Shown here: positions 1-8,942 of the stretch, in pieces | Numbering within the stretch: position 1 is the stretch's first letter | Layout of the letters: each line of letters begins with the position of its first letter | Source of the DNA: a beta proteobacterium AAP65 | GTDB lineage: Bacteria; Pseudomonadota; Gammaproteobacteria; Burkholderiales; Burkholderiaceae_C | Direction of reading: 5' to 3' | Assembly (NCBI GenBank): GCA_001295865.1 | Contig: LJHW01000001.1 | Coordinates: 1 to 64,000 of the forward strand | Length of the DNA stretch: 64,000 nt | Notes under the pieces: model-generated | Told to the model about the DNA's origin: nothing | Databases searched by the model: none | Seen by the model: the letters and a program-made list of their open reading frames with translations, nothing else | Position numbers and translations under genes: made by a program

Positions 1-30
1 CCGCTGGTGCACGGGGAGGGCTGCGCATGA
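1..30 (+). CDS. Possible 3' end of an upstream gene (partial)
   Basis: The first 30 bases read as an open frame ending PLVHGEGCA and a TGA at 28-30. That TGA overlaps the ATG at 27 in the same ATGA arrangement used at most junctions of the operon that follows. The fragment is too short to identify. In related clusters the gene in this position is often an anti-sigma factor (ChrR type) or another lipid-cluster gene, but nothing in these nine residues shows that. Confidence 0.3.
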   Translation, partial: PLVHGEGCA

Positions 31-1346
31 AGCGGGTTGCCGTCATCGGCTCGGGCATCACCGGGCTGGCCAGCGCACACGAGCTTTCCAAGGACGCACG
101 CGTCACGCTCTTCGAAGCCGACAACTACTTCGGCGGGCACACGCACACCGTCGACATCACGCTGCCCACGCCGCAGGGGCCGGTCACGCACGGCGTGGAC
201 ACCGGCTTCCTGGTGTTCAACCACCGCACCTACCCGAACCTGGTGAAGCTCTTCGCCGAACACGGCGTGGAAACGGCGCCTTCGGACATGTCGTTCTCGG
301 TGCAGGTGCGCCAGAACGGTCTGGAATGGAGCGGCAACAACCTGAACACGGTGTTCGCGCAGCGCAGCAACCTCTTCAAGCCGCGCTTCCTGGGCATGCT
401 GCGGGACATCCTGCGCTTCAACAAGCTCACCACCGCCATCGCCCTGCGCAACGCCGAGGGTGAACTGGCGCAGCCCATCGGCGATTTCCTCGACGAGCAC
501 GGCTTCAACGCGGCCTTCCGCGAGTGGTACTTCCTGCCGATGATCGGCTGCATCTGGAGCTGCCCCACCGACCAGATGCTGCGTTTCCCCATCGGCACGA
601 TGATCCGCTTCTGCCACAACCACGGCCTGATCCAGGTGGCCGACCGGCCGCAGTGGCACACCGTGCGCGGCGGTGCCAAACACTACGTGGCCAAGCTGCT
701 CAAGACCGTGGCCGATGCACGCCTGAACACCCCCGTGCGCAGCGTGCGCCGCCTGGCTGGCGGCGGCGTGGCCGTGGCCACCGACAGCGGCACCGAGACC
801 TTCGACGCCGTGGTGATGGCCTGCCACAGCGACCAGAGCCTGGCGCTGCTGGCCGACGCCACGCCGACCGAGCGCGAGGTGCTGGGCGCCGTGCGCTACC
901 ACCCCAACCACGCGGTGCTGCACACCGACGAAGCCGTGCTGCCGCGCCGCAAGCTGGCCTGGGCCGCGTGGAACTACGCGCGTGCCGCCGATACCGGCCG
1001 CGAGCAGGCCGCCGTGTGCCTGCACTACCTGATCAACCAGCTGCAACCGCTGCCCTGGGCGCAGCCGGTGGTGGTGTCGCTCAACCCCGACCCGGCGCAC
1101 ATGCCCGCGGCTGCAAAGGTGCTGGGCCGCTTCGACTACAGCCATCCGGTCTTCGACCGCGCCGCCGTGGCCGCGCAGCAGCGCCTGCCGGCGGTGCAGG
1201 GCACGGGCGGCGTGTGGTTCGGCGGCGCCTGGACACGCTACGGCTTCCACGAAGACGGCCTGATGTCGGCGCTGGACATCGTCTCGCGCGTGCGCCAGGC
1301 CTGGGCATCTCAACCCGCCCTGCGCGCCGAGGCCCTGAGCGCATGA
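27..1346 (+). CDS. FAD-dependent amine-oxidase-like oxidoreductase
   Basis: 439 residues. The N-terminus has a dinucleotide-binding fold (GSGITG at about 8-13) followed by the acidic residues of the FAD ribose site (LFEADNYFGGHTH). The C-terminus carries the second FAD contact region (GGAWTRYGFHEDG). This is the FAD/NAD(P)-binding, flavin-containing amine oxidoreductase type found beside DUF1365 and CFA-synthase-like genes in many proteobacteria, where it is thought to oxidise or desaturate modified fatty-acyl chains. Its stop overlaps the next start (ATGA), so translation is probably coupled. The exact substrate cannot be read from sequence. A membrane-lipid role is inferred from the neighbours. 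Confidence 0.9.
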   Translation: MKRVAVIGSGITGLASAHELSKDARVTLFEADNYFGGHTHTVDITLPTPQGPVTHGVDTGFLVFNHRTYPNLVKLFAEHGVETAPSDMSFSVQVRQNGLEWSGNNLNTVFAQRSNLFKPRFLGMLRDILRFNKLTTAIALRNAEGELAQPIGDFLDEHGFNAAFREWYFLPMIGCIWSCPTDQMLRFPIGTMIRFCHNHGLIQVADRPQWHTVRGGAKHYVAKLLKTVADARLNTPVRSVRRLAGGGVAVATDSGTETFDAVVMACHSDQSLALLADATPTEREVLGAVRYHPNHAVLHTDEAVLPRRKLAWAAWNYARAADTGREQAAVCLHYLINQLQPLPWAQPVVVSLNPDPAHMPAAAKVLGRFDYSHPVFDRAAVAAQQRLPAVQGTGGVWFGGAWTRYGFHEDGLMSALDIVSRVRQAWASQPALRAEALSA

Positions 1347-2107
1347 CGGCACCGGTTCAGGCCCAGGCCCTGCTGGCCACCGGCACGGTGCGACACCGCC
1401 GCCTGCGCCCGGCCGCCAACGCCTTCGCCTACCCCACCTACTTCGTGATGCTGCCGATGCGCAGCCTGCGCACGCAGCCTTGCACGGCGCTGCGCCGCAA
1501 CCGCTTCGGCCTGCTGAGCTTCCACGATGCCGACCACGGCGACGGCCGCGCCGACGCACTGGCCTGGCTGGACGAACTGCTGGCCCGCGAAGGCGTGCAA
1601 GGCGCCACCGGCGAGGTCTGGCTGCAGACCTACCCGCGCGTGCTGGGTTTCGTCTTCAAGCCCGTGAGCTTCTGGCACTGCCACCGCGAAGACGGTTCGC
1701 TGGCCGCGCTGGTGGCCGAGGTCAACAACACCTTCGGCGAGCGCCACTGCTACCTGCTGGCCGGCCCCGAGCTGGGCTACGGCCGCGAGCTGCGCGCGCG
1801 CAAGGTCTTCCACGTCTCACCTTTCTGCCACGTGACGGGCCAGTACCGTTTCCGCTTCATGCGCACCGCCGATCGCTGCGTGGCGCGTGTCGACCACGAC
1901 GACGAACAAGGCGCACTGCTGCTCACCAGCGTCTCGGGCCACCTCGCGCCCCTGGACGCCGCAGCCGTGCGCGCCGCGTTTTTCGGCATGCCGCTGATGA
2001 CGCTGGGTGTGCTGGCGCGCATCCACTGGCAGGCGCTGAAGTTGTGGCGCAAGCGTGTGCCCTTCGTCAGCAAACCAGCACCGCCCGAGGGGTTCGTCTC
2101 GCGCTGA
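1343..2107 (+). CDS. DUF1365 family protein
   Basis: 254 residues from the ATG that overlaps the upstream stop. It shows the DUF1365 pattern: a basic start followed by FAYPTYFVMLP, then YPRVLGFVFKPVSFWHC and EVNNTFGERHCYLL in the middle, and HVSPFCHVTGQYRF later. The family is almost always encoded between an FAD oxidoreductase and a CFA-synthase-like gene. Its biochemical function is not settled, though work on furan fatty acids in alphaproteobacteria places such clusters in modification of unsaturated acyl chains. A longer reading frame runs upstream inside the preceding gene, but the conserved N-terminus and the coupled ATG favour this start. Confidence 0.88.
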   Translation: MTAPVQAQALLATGTVRHRRLRPAANAFAYPTYFVMLPMRSLRTQPCTALRRNRFGLLSFHDADHGDGRADALAWLDELLAREGVQGATGEVWLQTYPRVLGFVFKPVSFWHCHREDGSLAALVAEVNNTFGERHCYLLAGPELGYGRELRARKVFHVSPFCHVTGQYRFRFMRTADRCVARVDHDDEQGALLLTSVSGHLAPLDAAAVRAAFFGMPLMTLGVLARIHWQALKLWRKRVPFVSKPAPPEGFVSR

Positions 2108-2178
2108 CCCGCGCCAGGCATCCACCCCGCCCGCCCCTGCGTACCACCCATACCTTCGTTTTGCAGAGACCGCCGGCC

Positions 2179-3417
2179 ATGCGTTCAAACTCCGCCTCCA
2201 CCACCGCGCAAACCTTCGCGCTGCCCGACACGGCCCCCGCCGCCGCGCGCGCCGTGTTCTCGCTGATGAAACAGCTGCGCGCGGGCACGCTGGACGTGCA
2301 ACTGCCCGACGGCTCGCAAGCGCGCTTCGGCTCGGCCACGTTGCCCGAGCCGCGCGCCGCGCTGCGCCTGCACGACTGGCAGGTCTGCGCCGCCGCGTTG
2401 AAAAGTGGCGACATCGGTTTCGCCGAGAGCTACATCGACGGCCACTGGACCACGCCCGACCTCGCCGCGCTGCTCAAGCTCTTCATCGCCAACCGCGACG
2501 CGGTGGAGTCGGTGGTCTACGGCACCTGGTGGGGGCGCCTGGCCTACCGCATCAAGCACCTGATGAACCGCAACTCGCGCCGCGGTTCGGCCAAGAACAT
2601 CCACGCGCATTACGACATCGGCAACCCGTTCTACCGCCTGTGGCTGGATGAGACGATGAACTACAGCAGCGCGCTCTTCGAAGGCGACTTCACCAAGCCC
2701 ATGGCCGAAGCGCAGCTGGCCAAGGTGCGCCGCGCGCTGCGCGAGTGCGAAGTGCAGCCCGGCCAGCGCGTGCTGGAGATCGGCTGCGGCTGGGGCGCGC
2801 TGGCCGAATGCAGCGCCGGTGAGTTCGGCGCGCACGTCACGGGCGTGACGCTGTCCACCGAGCAGCTGGCCTTCGCGCAGGAACGCATGGCGCGCCACGG
2901 CCTGGCCGAAAAGACCGACCTGCGCCTGCAGGACTACCGCGACATCACCGACGGGCCTTTTGACGCCATCTGCAGCATCGAGATGTTCGAGGCCGTGGGC
3001 CGCGAGTACTGGGGCAGCTACTTCGGCACGCTGCGCCGGCAGTTGAAGCCCGGTGGCCGCGCCTGCATCCAGACCATCACCATCCGCGACGACCTCTTCG
3101 ACCGCTACGTGCGCGGCACCGATTTCATCCAGCAGTACATCTTCCCGGGTGGCCTGCTGCCCAGCCCGCAGGCCTTCCGCGCCGAAGCCGCCAAGGCCGG
3201 CCTGGAGGTGGTGAACGAGTGCGCCTTCGGCCCCGATTACGCCGAGACGCTGCGCCGCTGGCGCGCGCAGTTCCTGCACCACGACCCGCAGGTGCGCCAG
3301 CTTGGTTTCGACCAGCGTTTCATGCACATCTGGGAGTTCTACCTGGCCTACTGCGAAGCGGCTTTCGACACCGGCAACACCAACGTCATGCAGTTCACGC
3401 TGCGCCGCACGCCATGA
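2179..3417 (+). CDS. cfa: Cyclopropane-fatty-acyl-phospholipid synthase family methyltransferase
   Basis: 412 residues. An N-terminal sterol-carrier-like part (with SYIDGHW) leads into the CFA methyltransferase core: NIHAHYDIGNPFYRLW near 140, the SAM loop VLEIGCGWGALA near 197, and FIQQYIFPGG near 315. Enzymes of this family transfer a methyl from SAM to the double bond of an acyl chain in membrane phospholipid, giving a cyclopropane or a methylated intermediate. The setting between DUF1365 and a chalcone-isomerase-like gene suggests the stress-linked variant rather than the housekeeping Cfa, but that is inference. The start follows a 71-base spacer after DUF1365. The stop overlaps the next ATG. 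Confidence 0.93.
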   Translation: MRSNSASTTAQTFALPDTAPAAARAVFSLMKQLRAGTLDVQLPDGSQARFGSATLPEPRAALRLHDWQVCAAALKSGDIGFAESYIDGHWTTPDLAALLKLFIANRDAVESVVYGTWWGRLAYRIKHLMNRNSRRGSAKNIHAHYDIGNPFYRLWLDETMNYSSALFEGDFTKPMAEAQLAKVRRALRECEVQPGQRVLEIGCGWGALAECSAGEFGAHVTGVTLSTEQLAFAQERMARHGLAEKTDLRLQDYRDITDGPFDAICSIEMFEAVGREYWGSYFGTLRRQLKPGGRACIQTITIRDDLFDRYVRGTDFIQQYIFPGGLLPSPQAFRAEAAKAGLEVVNECAFGPDYAETLRRWRAQFLHHDPQVRQLGFDQRFMHIWEFYLAYCEAAFDTGNTNVMQFTLRRTP

Positions 3418-3995
3418 AGCCGGCACGCCGCCAGTGGCTGCAGGCCGCCGCAGTGCTCACCCTGGTGGGCAGCGGGGCGGTTTGGGCGCAATCGCCGCCG
3501 CCGGCGGGCGGCCCGGCCGAGGTGGCCGCCGAGATCACCGGCGCGCGCCTGCTGGGCAGCGGCACGCTGCGCTTCCTGGGGCTGAAGGTCTATGACGCGC
3601 GGCTGTGGGCTGGCGTGGCCGCGCCCGGGGCCGACTGGCAGGCCGTGCCCTTCGCACTGGAACTGCAGTACCTGCGCAGCCTCAAGGGCGGCGCCATCGC
3701 CGAACGTTCGCTCAAGGAGATGGAACGCCAGGGCGAGATCGGCGCCGTCGACGGCGAGCGCTGGCTGGGCAATATGCAGCAGCTCTTTCCCGACGTGAAA
3801 CCCGGCGACCGCATCACCGGCGTGAACCTGCCCGGCGTGGGCGCGCGGTTTTTCATCAACGGCCAGCTGCGCGGCGAGCTGCGCGAGGTGGCCTTCGCGC
3901 GGATGTTCTTCGGCATCTGGCTCTCGCCGCGCACCTCGGAACCGGCGATGCGTGAACAGCTGCTGGGCCTGAAAAACGCGAGAAGTTCTCCGTGA
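3414..3995 (+). CDS. Chalcone isomerase-like exported protein
   Basis: 193 residues with an N-terminal signal peptide of about 25 residues (basic start, hydrophobic stretch, then VWAQ). The mature part fits the bacterial chalcone-isomerase-like family, with GSGTLRFLGLKVYDARLW near the start and LFPDVKPGDRITGVNLPG and FFINGQLRGEL further on. Bacterial members lack a known flavonoid role and are often found with CFA-type lipid clusters. It is probably periplasmic. Start and stop both overlap neighbouring genes (ATGA upstream, GTGA downstream), which marks it as an integral operon member. Confidence 0.85.
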   Translation: MKPARRQWLQAAAVLTLVGSGAVWAQSPPPAGGPAEVAAEITGARLLGSGTLRFLGLKVYDARLWAGVAAPGADWQAVPFALELQYLRSLKGGAIAERSLKEMERQGEIGAVDGERWLGNMQQLFPDVKPGDRITGVNLPGVGARFFINGQLRGELREVAFARMFFGIWLSPRTSEPAMREQLLGLKNARSSP

Positions 3996-5290
3996 CCAGC
4001 CCCCGGGCAGCCGCAAGCCCAGCGCCCACCTGGCGCGGTGGCTGGGGCCAGGGCCTGGCCTATGGCGGCCTCGGCCTGCCGCTGGCCTTCGTGGCGCTGC
4101 CGCTCTACGTGGTGCTGCCCAACCATTACGCGGCGGAGTTCGGCATCCCGCTGGCCACGCTGGGCGCGCTGCTGCTGGGCGCACGCCTGCTCGACGCCGC
4201 GGCCGACCCGTGGATAGGCCGCTTGGTCGACGGCTGGTTCGCGCGTTCGGCGCGCGCCGTGCTGCTGGCCGCGGTGCTGGCGGCGCTGCTGTGCGCCCTG
4301 GGCTTCCGCGGCCTGTTTTTTCCAGCGGTGGACACCACGGCCGGCGCCGCCGGTCAGCCCGCACTGCTGCTGTGGTGTGCCGCGCTGCTGGCCCTGACCT
4401 ACCTCAGCTACAGCGTGCTGAGCGTGCTGCACCAGGCCTGGGGCGCGCGCCTGGGCGGCGACGAAGGCCAGCGCGCGCGCATCGTCTCCTGGCGCGAGGG
4501 CCTCGCGCTGCTGGGTGTGCTGGTGGCCAGCGTGCTGCCGTCAGTGGCGGGCCTGTCGGTGACGACAGTGGTCTTCTCGCTCACGCTCGCACTGGGCGTG
4601 GCGCTGCTGGCGCGCGCGCCGCGGCCTCAGATCACCACCGCCAGCGCGCCGGCGCTGTGGGCGCCGCTGCGCACGCCGGCTTTCCGGCGGCTGCTGGCCA
4701 TCTACCTCGTCAATGGCGTGGCCAGTGCGGTGCCGGCCACGCTGGTGCTGTTTTTCATCCGCGATCGGCTGCAGGCCGCGGCTTACGAGCCGCTCTTCCT
4801 GGCCAGCTACTTCGCGGCCGGCGCCTTGAGCATGCCGCTGTGGCTGCGCGGCGTGGCGCGTTTCGGCCTGGCGCGCACCTGGCTGGCGGGCATGGTGCTG
4901 GCCATCGCCACCTTCGCCTGGGCCGCGCTGCTGGGCGCGGGCGACGTGGCGGCCTACACCGCGGTGTGCATCGCCAGCGGCATTGCGCTGGGCGCCGACC
5001 TCACGCTGCCCGGCGCGCTGCTGGCCGGCGTGATCCAGCGCGCCGGCCACGGCCAGCAGCTGGAAGGCGCCTACTTCGGCTGGTGGAACTTCGCCACCAA
5101 GCTCAACCTGGCCCTGGCCGCCGGCGTGGCGCTGCCGCTGCTGGGCGCCTTTGGCTACACCCCCGGGGGCCGCGACGCTGACGCGCTGCAGGCCCTCACC
5201 CTGGCCTACTGTTTGCTGCCCTGCCTGCTGAAGCTGGCCGCGGCCGGCCTGCTGTGGACCCTTTGGCTGCGCAAGGAAGAACACCGATGA
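3992..5290 (+). CDS. Major facilitator superfamily transporter
   Basis: 432 residues, starting at a GTG inside the upstream stop (GTGA). It is strongly hydrophobic with about 12 predicted membrane spans. The first cytoplasmic loop has a DPWIGRLVDGW element, a variant of the MFS motif A (D-P-x-x-G-x-x-x-D) typical of the MFS_2/sugar-cation-symporter-like branch. In related CFA clusters an MFS protein of this sort is conserved and may move a lipid or head group. The substrate is not known. It is coupled to the DUF3833 lipoprotein downstream by another ATGA overlap. Confidence 0.85.
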   Translation: MTSPRAAASPAPTWRGGWGQGLAYGGLGLPLAFVALPLYVVLPNHYAAEFGIPLATLGALLLGARLLDAAADPWIGRLVDGWFARSARAVLLAAVLAALLCALGFRGLFFPAVDTTAGAAGQPALLLWCAALLALTYLSYSVLSVLHQAWGARLGGDEGQRARIVSWREGLALLGVLVASVLPSVAGLSVTTVVFSLTLALGVALLARAPRPQITTASAPALWAPLRTPAFRRLLAIYLVNGVASAVPATLVLFFIRDRLQAAAYEPLFLASYFAAGALSMPLWLRGVARFGLARTWLAGMVLAIATFAWAALLGAGDVAAYTAVCIASGIALGADLTLPGALLAGVIQRAGHGQQLEGAYFGWWNFATKLNLALAAGVALPLLGAFGYTPGGRDADALQALTLAYCLLPCLLKLAAAGLLWTLWLRKEEHR

Positions 5291-5829
5291 AACGACGCCT
5301 GATCACCCTGGCCGCGGCCTTCGCGGCCACCACCGCGTTGCTGGCGGGCTGCGCTTCGGCGCCGACGCCGGCCGACTACGCCGCCGAAAAGCCGGTGCTG
5401 GACCTCAAGACCTACTTCAACGGCCCCATGGTGGCGCACGGCATCTTCACCGACCGCTCGGGCAAGGTGGTGCGCCGCTTCACGGTGCAGATGACAGGCA
5501 GCTGGAACGGCAACCAGGGCGTGCTCGACGAACGTTTCACCTACAGCGACGGCAAGACCGAGCGCCGCGTCTGGAAGCTCACCGACGAAGGCAACGGCCG
5601 CTGGAGCGGCCGCGCCGACGATGTGGTGGGCGTGGCCGAAGGCCGCAGCGCCGGCAACGCGCTGAACTGGCGCTACACGCTCAGCCTGCCGGTGGACGGC
5701 AAGGTCTACGAGGTGCAGTTCGACGACTGGATGTACCTGATGGACGACAAGGTGATGCTGAACAAGGCCGTGATGAGCAAGTTCGGCATCTACCTCGGCG
5801 AAGTGACCCTGTCCTTCTACAAACCCTGA
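5287..5829 (+). CDS. DUF3833 family lipoprotein
   Basis: 180 residues. A basic N-terminus and hydrophobic stretch end in the lipobox LLAGC at about 20-24, so the protein should be lipid-anchored after signal peptidase II cleavage. The mature part matches the DUF3833 pattern (DLKTYFNGPMVAHGIF, then WNGNQGVLDERFTYSDG, and a C-terminal DDWMYLMDDKVMLNKAVMSKFG). Function is unknown. The predicted lipocalin-like character would suit lipid handling, and the gene sits in a lipid-modification operon. The ATG overlaps the MFS stop. Confidence 0.88.
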   Translation: MKRRLITLAAAFAATTALLAGCASAPTPADYAAEKPVLDLKTYFNGPMVAHGIFTDRSGKVVRRFTVQMTGSWNGNQGVLDERFTYSDGKTERRVWKLTDEGNGRWSGRADDVVGVAEGRSAGNALNWRYTLSLPVDGKVYEVQFDDWMYLMDDKVMLNKAVMSKFGIYLGEVTLSFYKP

Positions 5830-5839
5830 AAAGAACAAC

Positions 5840-6628
5840 ATGTCCCTGAACCCCCGCATCGAGCGCTGGGCCGGCAAGACCGTCTGGCTGGTGGGTGCCT
5901 CCACCGGCATCGGCCGCGCCACCGCCACGGCCCTGCACGCCGCCGGCGCGCGTGTGGTCGTTTCGGCGCGCGGCCGCGAGGCGCTGGACCGCTTTGTCAG
6001 CGAGCACCCGGGCAGTGACGCCATCGCGCTCGACGCCACCGACCGCGAAGCCATGCGCGACGCCGCGCAGCACATCGCGCGCGTGCACGGCCGCATCGAC
6101 CTGGCGATGTACTGCGCCGGCACCTACAAACCCATGCGCGCGCCGGCTTTCGAGCTCGACGTGGCGCTGCAGCACGTGCAGGTGAACTACGTGGGCGCGC
6201 TGTACATGCTGGACGCCGTGCTGCCAGTGCTGCAAGCCCAAGCCAAGGCCGGCAAGGACGCCGGCCACATCAGCCTGGTCAGCAGCGTGGCGGGTTTCCG
6301 CGGCCTGCCGCAGAGCCTGGCCTACGGGCCCACCAAGGCCGCGCTGATCAACCTGGCCGAAACGCTCTACCTCGATCTGCAGCCGCTGGGCATCGGCGTG
6401 TCGCTGATCAACCCGGGCTTCGTGGAGACACCGCTGACCGCGCAGAACCAGTTCAAGATGCCGGCGCTCATCACGCCGGAAGACGCCGCGCGCGAGATCT
6501 TGCGCGGCTGGAAAAAGGGCGAGTTCGAGATCCACTTCCCGAAACGTTTCACCTTCTGGATGCACGCGCTGCGCCACCTCGGCTACGGCCCCTACTTCGC
6601 AGCGGTGCGCCGCTCCACCGGCCTGTGA
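5840..6628 (+). CDS. Short-chain dehydrogenase/reductase
   Basis: 262 residues. Classical SDR features are present: the cofactor-binding glycine motif GASTGIG near 20-27, an NY-containing segment QVNYVGALYM, the catalytic serine in LVSSVAG near 148, and the YGPTK catalytic Tyr/Lys pair near 160. It should reduce or oxidise a carbonyl/hydroxyl with NAD(P)H, but the substrate is unknown. It follows DUF3833 by 10 bases and its stop overlaps the next start (GTGA). SDRs are a standard member of this CFA/DUF1365 cluster. Confidence 0.9.
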   Translation: MSLNPRIERWAGKTVWLVGASTGIGRATATALHAAGARVVVSARGREALDRFVSEHPGSDAIALDATDREAMRDAAQHIARVHGRIDLAMYCAGTYKPMRAPAFELDVALQHVQVNYVGALYMLDAVLPVLQAQAKAGKDAGHISLVSSVAGFRGLPQSLAYGPTKAALINLAETLYLDLQPLGIGVSLINPGFVETPLTAQNQFKMPALITPEDAAREILRGWKKGEFEIHFPKRFTFWMHALRHLGYGPYFAAVRRSTGL

Positions 6629-7071
6629 ACACGCCCCGCCACGCCGACCCGCGCATCGCCGCCATCGTGCAGGCCTACGAGGCGCTGTCGCCGCAGGGCC
6701 TGACGCAGCTGGCGCAGATCTACACCGAAGACGCGCGCTTCAAGGACCCCTTCAACGAGGTGCACGGCGTGCCGGCCATCACGGCCATCTTCGAGCACAT
6801 GTTCCGCACGCTGGAGGCGCCGCGTTTCGTGGTGCACGAGGCCGTGGTGCAGGGCCGGCAGTGTTTCTTGACCTGGGACTTCATCTTCGGCCTCAAAGGC
6901 AAGGCTCAGCCGCCACTGGTGGTGCGCGGCGCCTCGCACCTGCGCCTGGCCGAAGACGGCCGCATCGAGATGCACCGCGACTACTGGGACGTGGCCGAAG
7001 AGCTCTACGAGAAGCTGCCCGTGCTGGGCGCGCTGATGCGCTGGCTCAAGCGCCGCGTCAATGCGGGCTGA
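6625..7071 (+). CDS. Nuclear transport factor 2 (SnoaL)-like protein
   Basis: 148 residues, starting at a GTG overlapping the SDR stop. The sequence fits the NTF2-like fold: an N-terminal helix (IVQAYEALSPQGL), the DARFKDPFNEVHG element, and alternating strands containing CFLTWDFIFG and MHRDYWDVAEELYEKLP. Such small cone-fold proteins act as isomerases, hydratases or ligand-binding proteins. In this cluster its role is unknown. It is the last gene of the operon and converges with a TonB-like gene on the opposite strand only 17 bases away. I see no clear terminator. Confidence 0.8.
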   Translation: MNTPRHADPRIAAIVQAYEALSPQGLTQLAQIYTEDARFKDPFNEVHGVPAITAIFEHMFRTLEAPRFVVHEAVVQGRQCFLTWDFIFGLKGKAQPPLVVRGASHLRLAEDGRIEMHRDYWDVAEELYEKLPVLGALMRWLKRRVNAG

Positions 7072-7088
7072 ACACGGGCTGAACGCCG

Positions 7089-7577
7089 TCAGCGTTGGCC
7101 TTCGGTGACCGACTGCGCCTGGAAGAGGCCCGACTTGTCGACGAAGTAGGTCTCGGTGTATTTCACCGTGCCGCCGGCCTGCTTGGCCGGCACCGGGAAG
7201 GGCGCAGCGCGCTTGATCATCGCGATGACCCAGGGCGCCACCTCGTCGGCGGCCGGCTTGCGCACCACGCTCACGTTGACCACCTGGCCCGTGGCGTCGA
7301 TCTCGGTCTCGACCATCATCACGCCGTACAGCAGCGGCGGCAGCTTGCCGCGGTACACGCGCATCGGGTAGCAGGCGTAGAGGTGGCGCGCCGCGTCGAC
7401 GCGGTACTCGCGTTCACCTTCGGTGGCCGACTCTTTGGGCTGGGTGCACAGAGGCGCCGGCACCATGCTGAACTGGGCCAGCGCCGGCGTGGCCAGCAGC
7501 GCACCCGCGGCCAAGGCGGCCCCCACGAGGGCACGGGGCAGCCAGGCGGCTGCCAGCGTCTTCGGTGTGATCTGCAT
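7089..7577 (-). CDS. TonB C-terminal-like periplasmic protein
   Basis: 162 residues from MQITPKTL, with a signal peptide (hydrophobic AALVGA-type stretch ending ATPALAQF). The C-terminal half resembles the TonB C-terminal domain (energy-transducer TonB family): YACYPMRVYRGKLPPLLYGVMMVETEIDATG, then VVRKP and IKRAAPFPVP. There is no proline-rich spanning region and no membrane anchor after cleavage, so it is unlikely to be a working TonB. A stand-alone periplasmic version is more likely. An upstream in-frame extension to 7820 would overlap the end of corA and lacks a signal sequence at its start, so it was rejected. Confidence 0.7.
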   Translation of the reverse strand: MQITPKTLAAAWLPRALVGAALAAGALLATPALAQFSMVPAPLCTQPKESATEGEREYRVDAARHLYACYPMRVYRGKLPPLLYGVMMVETEIDATGQVVNVSVVRKPAADEVAPWVIAMIKRAAPFPVPAKQAGGTVKYTETYFVDKSGLFQAQSVTEGQR

Positions 7578-7726
7578 GTTCTTGGCGGCCTCGAAGAGAC
7601 GGGTGCCGGAGTGCCGACACCACGCGACGAGGTTACACGATGCTCCTGCGCCCGGCATCCGAAGCCCTGCGGAGTTGTGCGCAGGATGCGACGCCGAGGC
7701 CGCCTGTTGCGCGCCGTTGCAAGCCG

Positions 7727-8713
7727 CTAGCGCAACCAGCCCTTGCGTTTGAAGTACAGGAAAGGCGCCGCCACCGAGCCGACCATCAGCGCGACGGCGA
7801 AGGCGTAGCCGTACTGCCACTTCAGCTCGGGCATGTGGTCGAAGTTCATGCCGTAGACGCTGGCAATCAGCGTCGGCGGCAGCAGCGCCACGCTGGCCAC
7901 CGAGAAGATCTTGATGATCTTGTTCTGGTTGATGTTGATGAAGCCGACGGTGGCGTCCATCAGGAAGTTGATCTTGTCGAAGAGGAAGGCGGTGTGGCTG
8001 TCCAGGCTGTCGATGTCGCGCAGGATCTGCCGCGCCTCTTCGAACTGCTCGGCGTTGAGCATGCGGCTGCGCATCATGAAGCTCAGAGCACGGCGCGTGT
8101 CCATCACGTTGCGGCGGATGCGGCCGTTCAGGTCTTCCTCGCGCGCGATGGCCGTGAGCGCAGCGCCGGCCACCTGGTCGTTCACGTCTTGCGTCAGCAC
8201 GCTGGCGCTGACCTTTTCCAGCCCGTCGTAGATGCCTTCCAGGCGGTCGGCGCTGTACTCGGCATCGGCGTCGTACAGCTTCAGCAGCACGTCTTTCGCG
8301 TCTTCGATCAGCGCCGGGATGCGCCGCGCACGCAGGCGCAGCAGGCGGAAGACGGGCAGGTCTTCGGCGTGGATGGAGAACAGCACGTTCTTCGAGAGGA
8401 TGAAGGCCACGCGCACGTTGCGCGCGGGCTGGGCCTCGGCGCCCTTGGCGGGGTCGTCGGCATCGACCAGAAAGTCGGAGCGGATGTGCAGCTCGCCGTT
8501 GTCCTCTTCGTAGAAACGGGCCGATTCTTCGAGGTCGTCGTCGATGACACCGGCCGGAATGCTGAGGCCGAAACAGCGTTGCACCCAGGCCTTTTCATCG
8601 TCGCTGGGGCTCTCGAGGTCCACCCACACCGGCTGCAGCAAGGCCAGCATGTCGAGCTGGGAAATCTCGGCCTGGACCAAGCGGCCCTGGACCAGCGTGA
8701 AGACGTTGAGCAT
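7727..8713 (-). CDS. corA: CorA-family magnesium/divalent cation transporter
   Basis: 328 residues. The long N-terminal cytoplasmic domain is followed near residue 287 by the diagnostic YGMN motif, set between two C-terminal membrane helices (SVASVALLPPTLIASV before it and YGYAFAVALMVGSVAAPFLY after it). The protein ends in a short basic tail (FKRKGWLR). CorA pentamers carry Mg2+ (or Co2+/Ni2+) across the inner membrane. The start at MLNVFTLVQ is the conserved one. A longer reading frame adds 19 unrelated residues. It is transcribed away from the membrane-anchored unknown at 8943. Confidence 0.93.
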   Translation of the reverse strand: MLNVFTLVQGRLVQAEISQLDMLALLQPVWVDLESPSDDEKAWVQRCFGLSIPAGVIDDDLEESARFYEEDNGELHIRSDFLVDADDPAKGAEAQPARNVRVAFILSKNVLFSIHAEDLPVFRLLRLRARRIPALIEDAKDVLLKLYDADAEYSADRLEGIYDGLEKVSASVLTQDVNDQVAGAALTAIAREEDLNGRIRRNVMDTRRALSFMMRSRMLNAEQFEEARQILRDIDSLDSHTAFLFDKINFLMDATVGFININQNKIIKIFSVASVALLPPTLIASVYGMNFDHMPELKWQYGYAFAVALMVGSVAAPFLYFKRKGWLR

Positions 8714-8942
8714 GTGGCAACTTCCGAAAGAAGGGCCCGGGCCTGTGGCCAGGACAAGGGCTGCGAGCAAGGCGGCGGGCCTGTCGTCTCGCCCGGCGGG
8801 GGCAGCCGGCCCGGGCGACTAGCGCGCAGAGGCGGGATCCTGGGCCGTTTCCAAGGAAATCCTCCGGAAGTTCAACGCGGAATTATGCCCCGCGGTGCAC
8901 AAGGCGCCGGGCCTGCGCCACCCCCGGTGGCAGACTCGCCCC

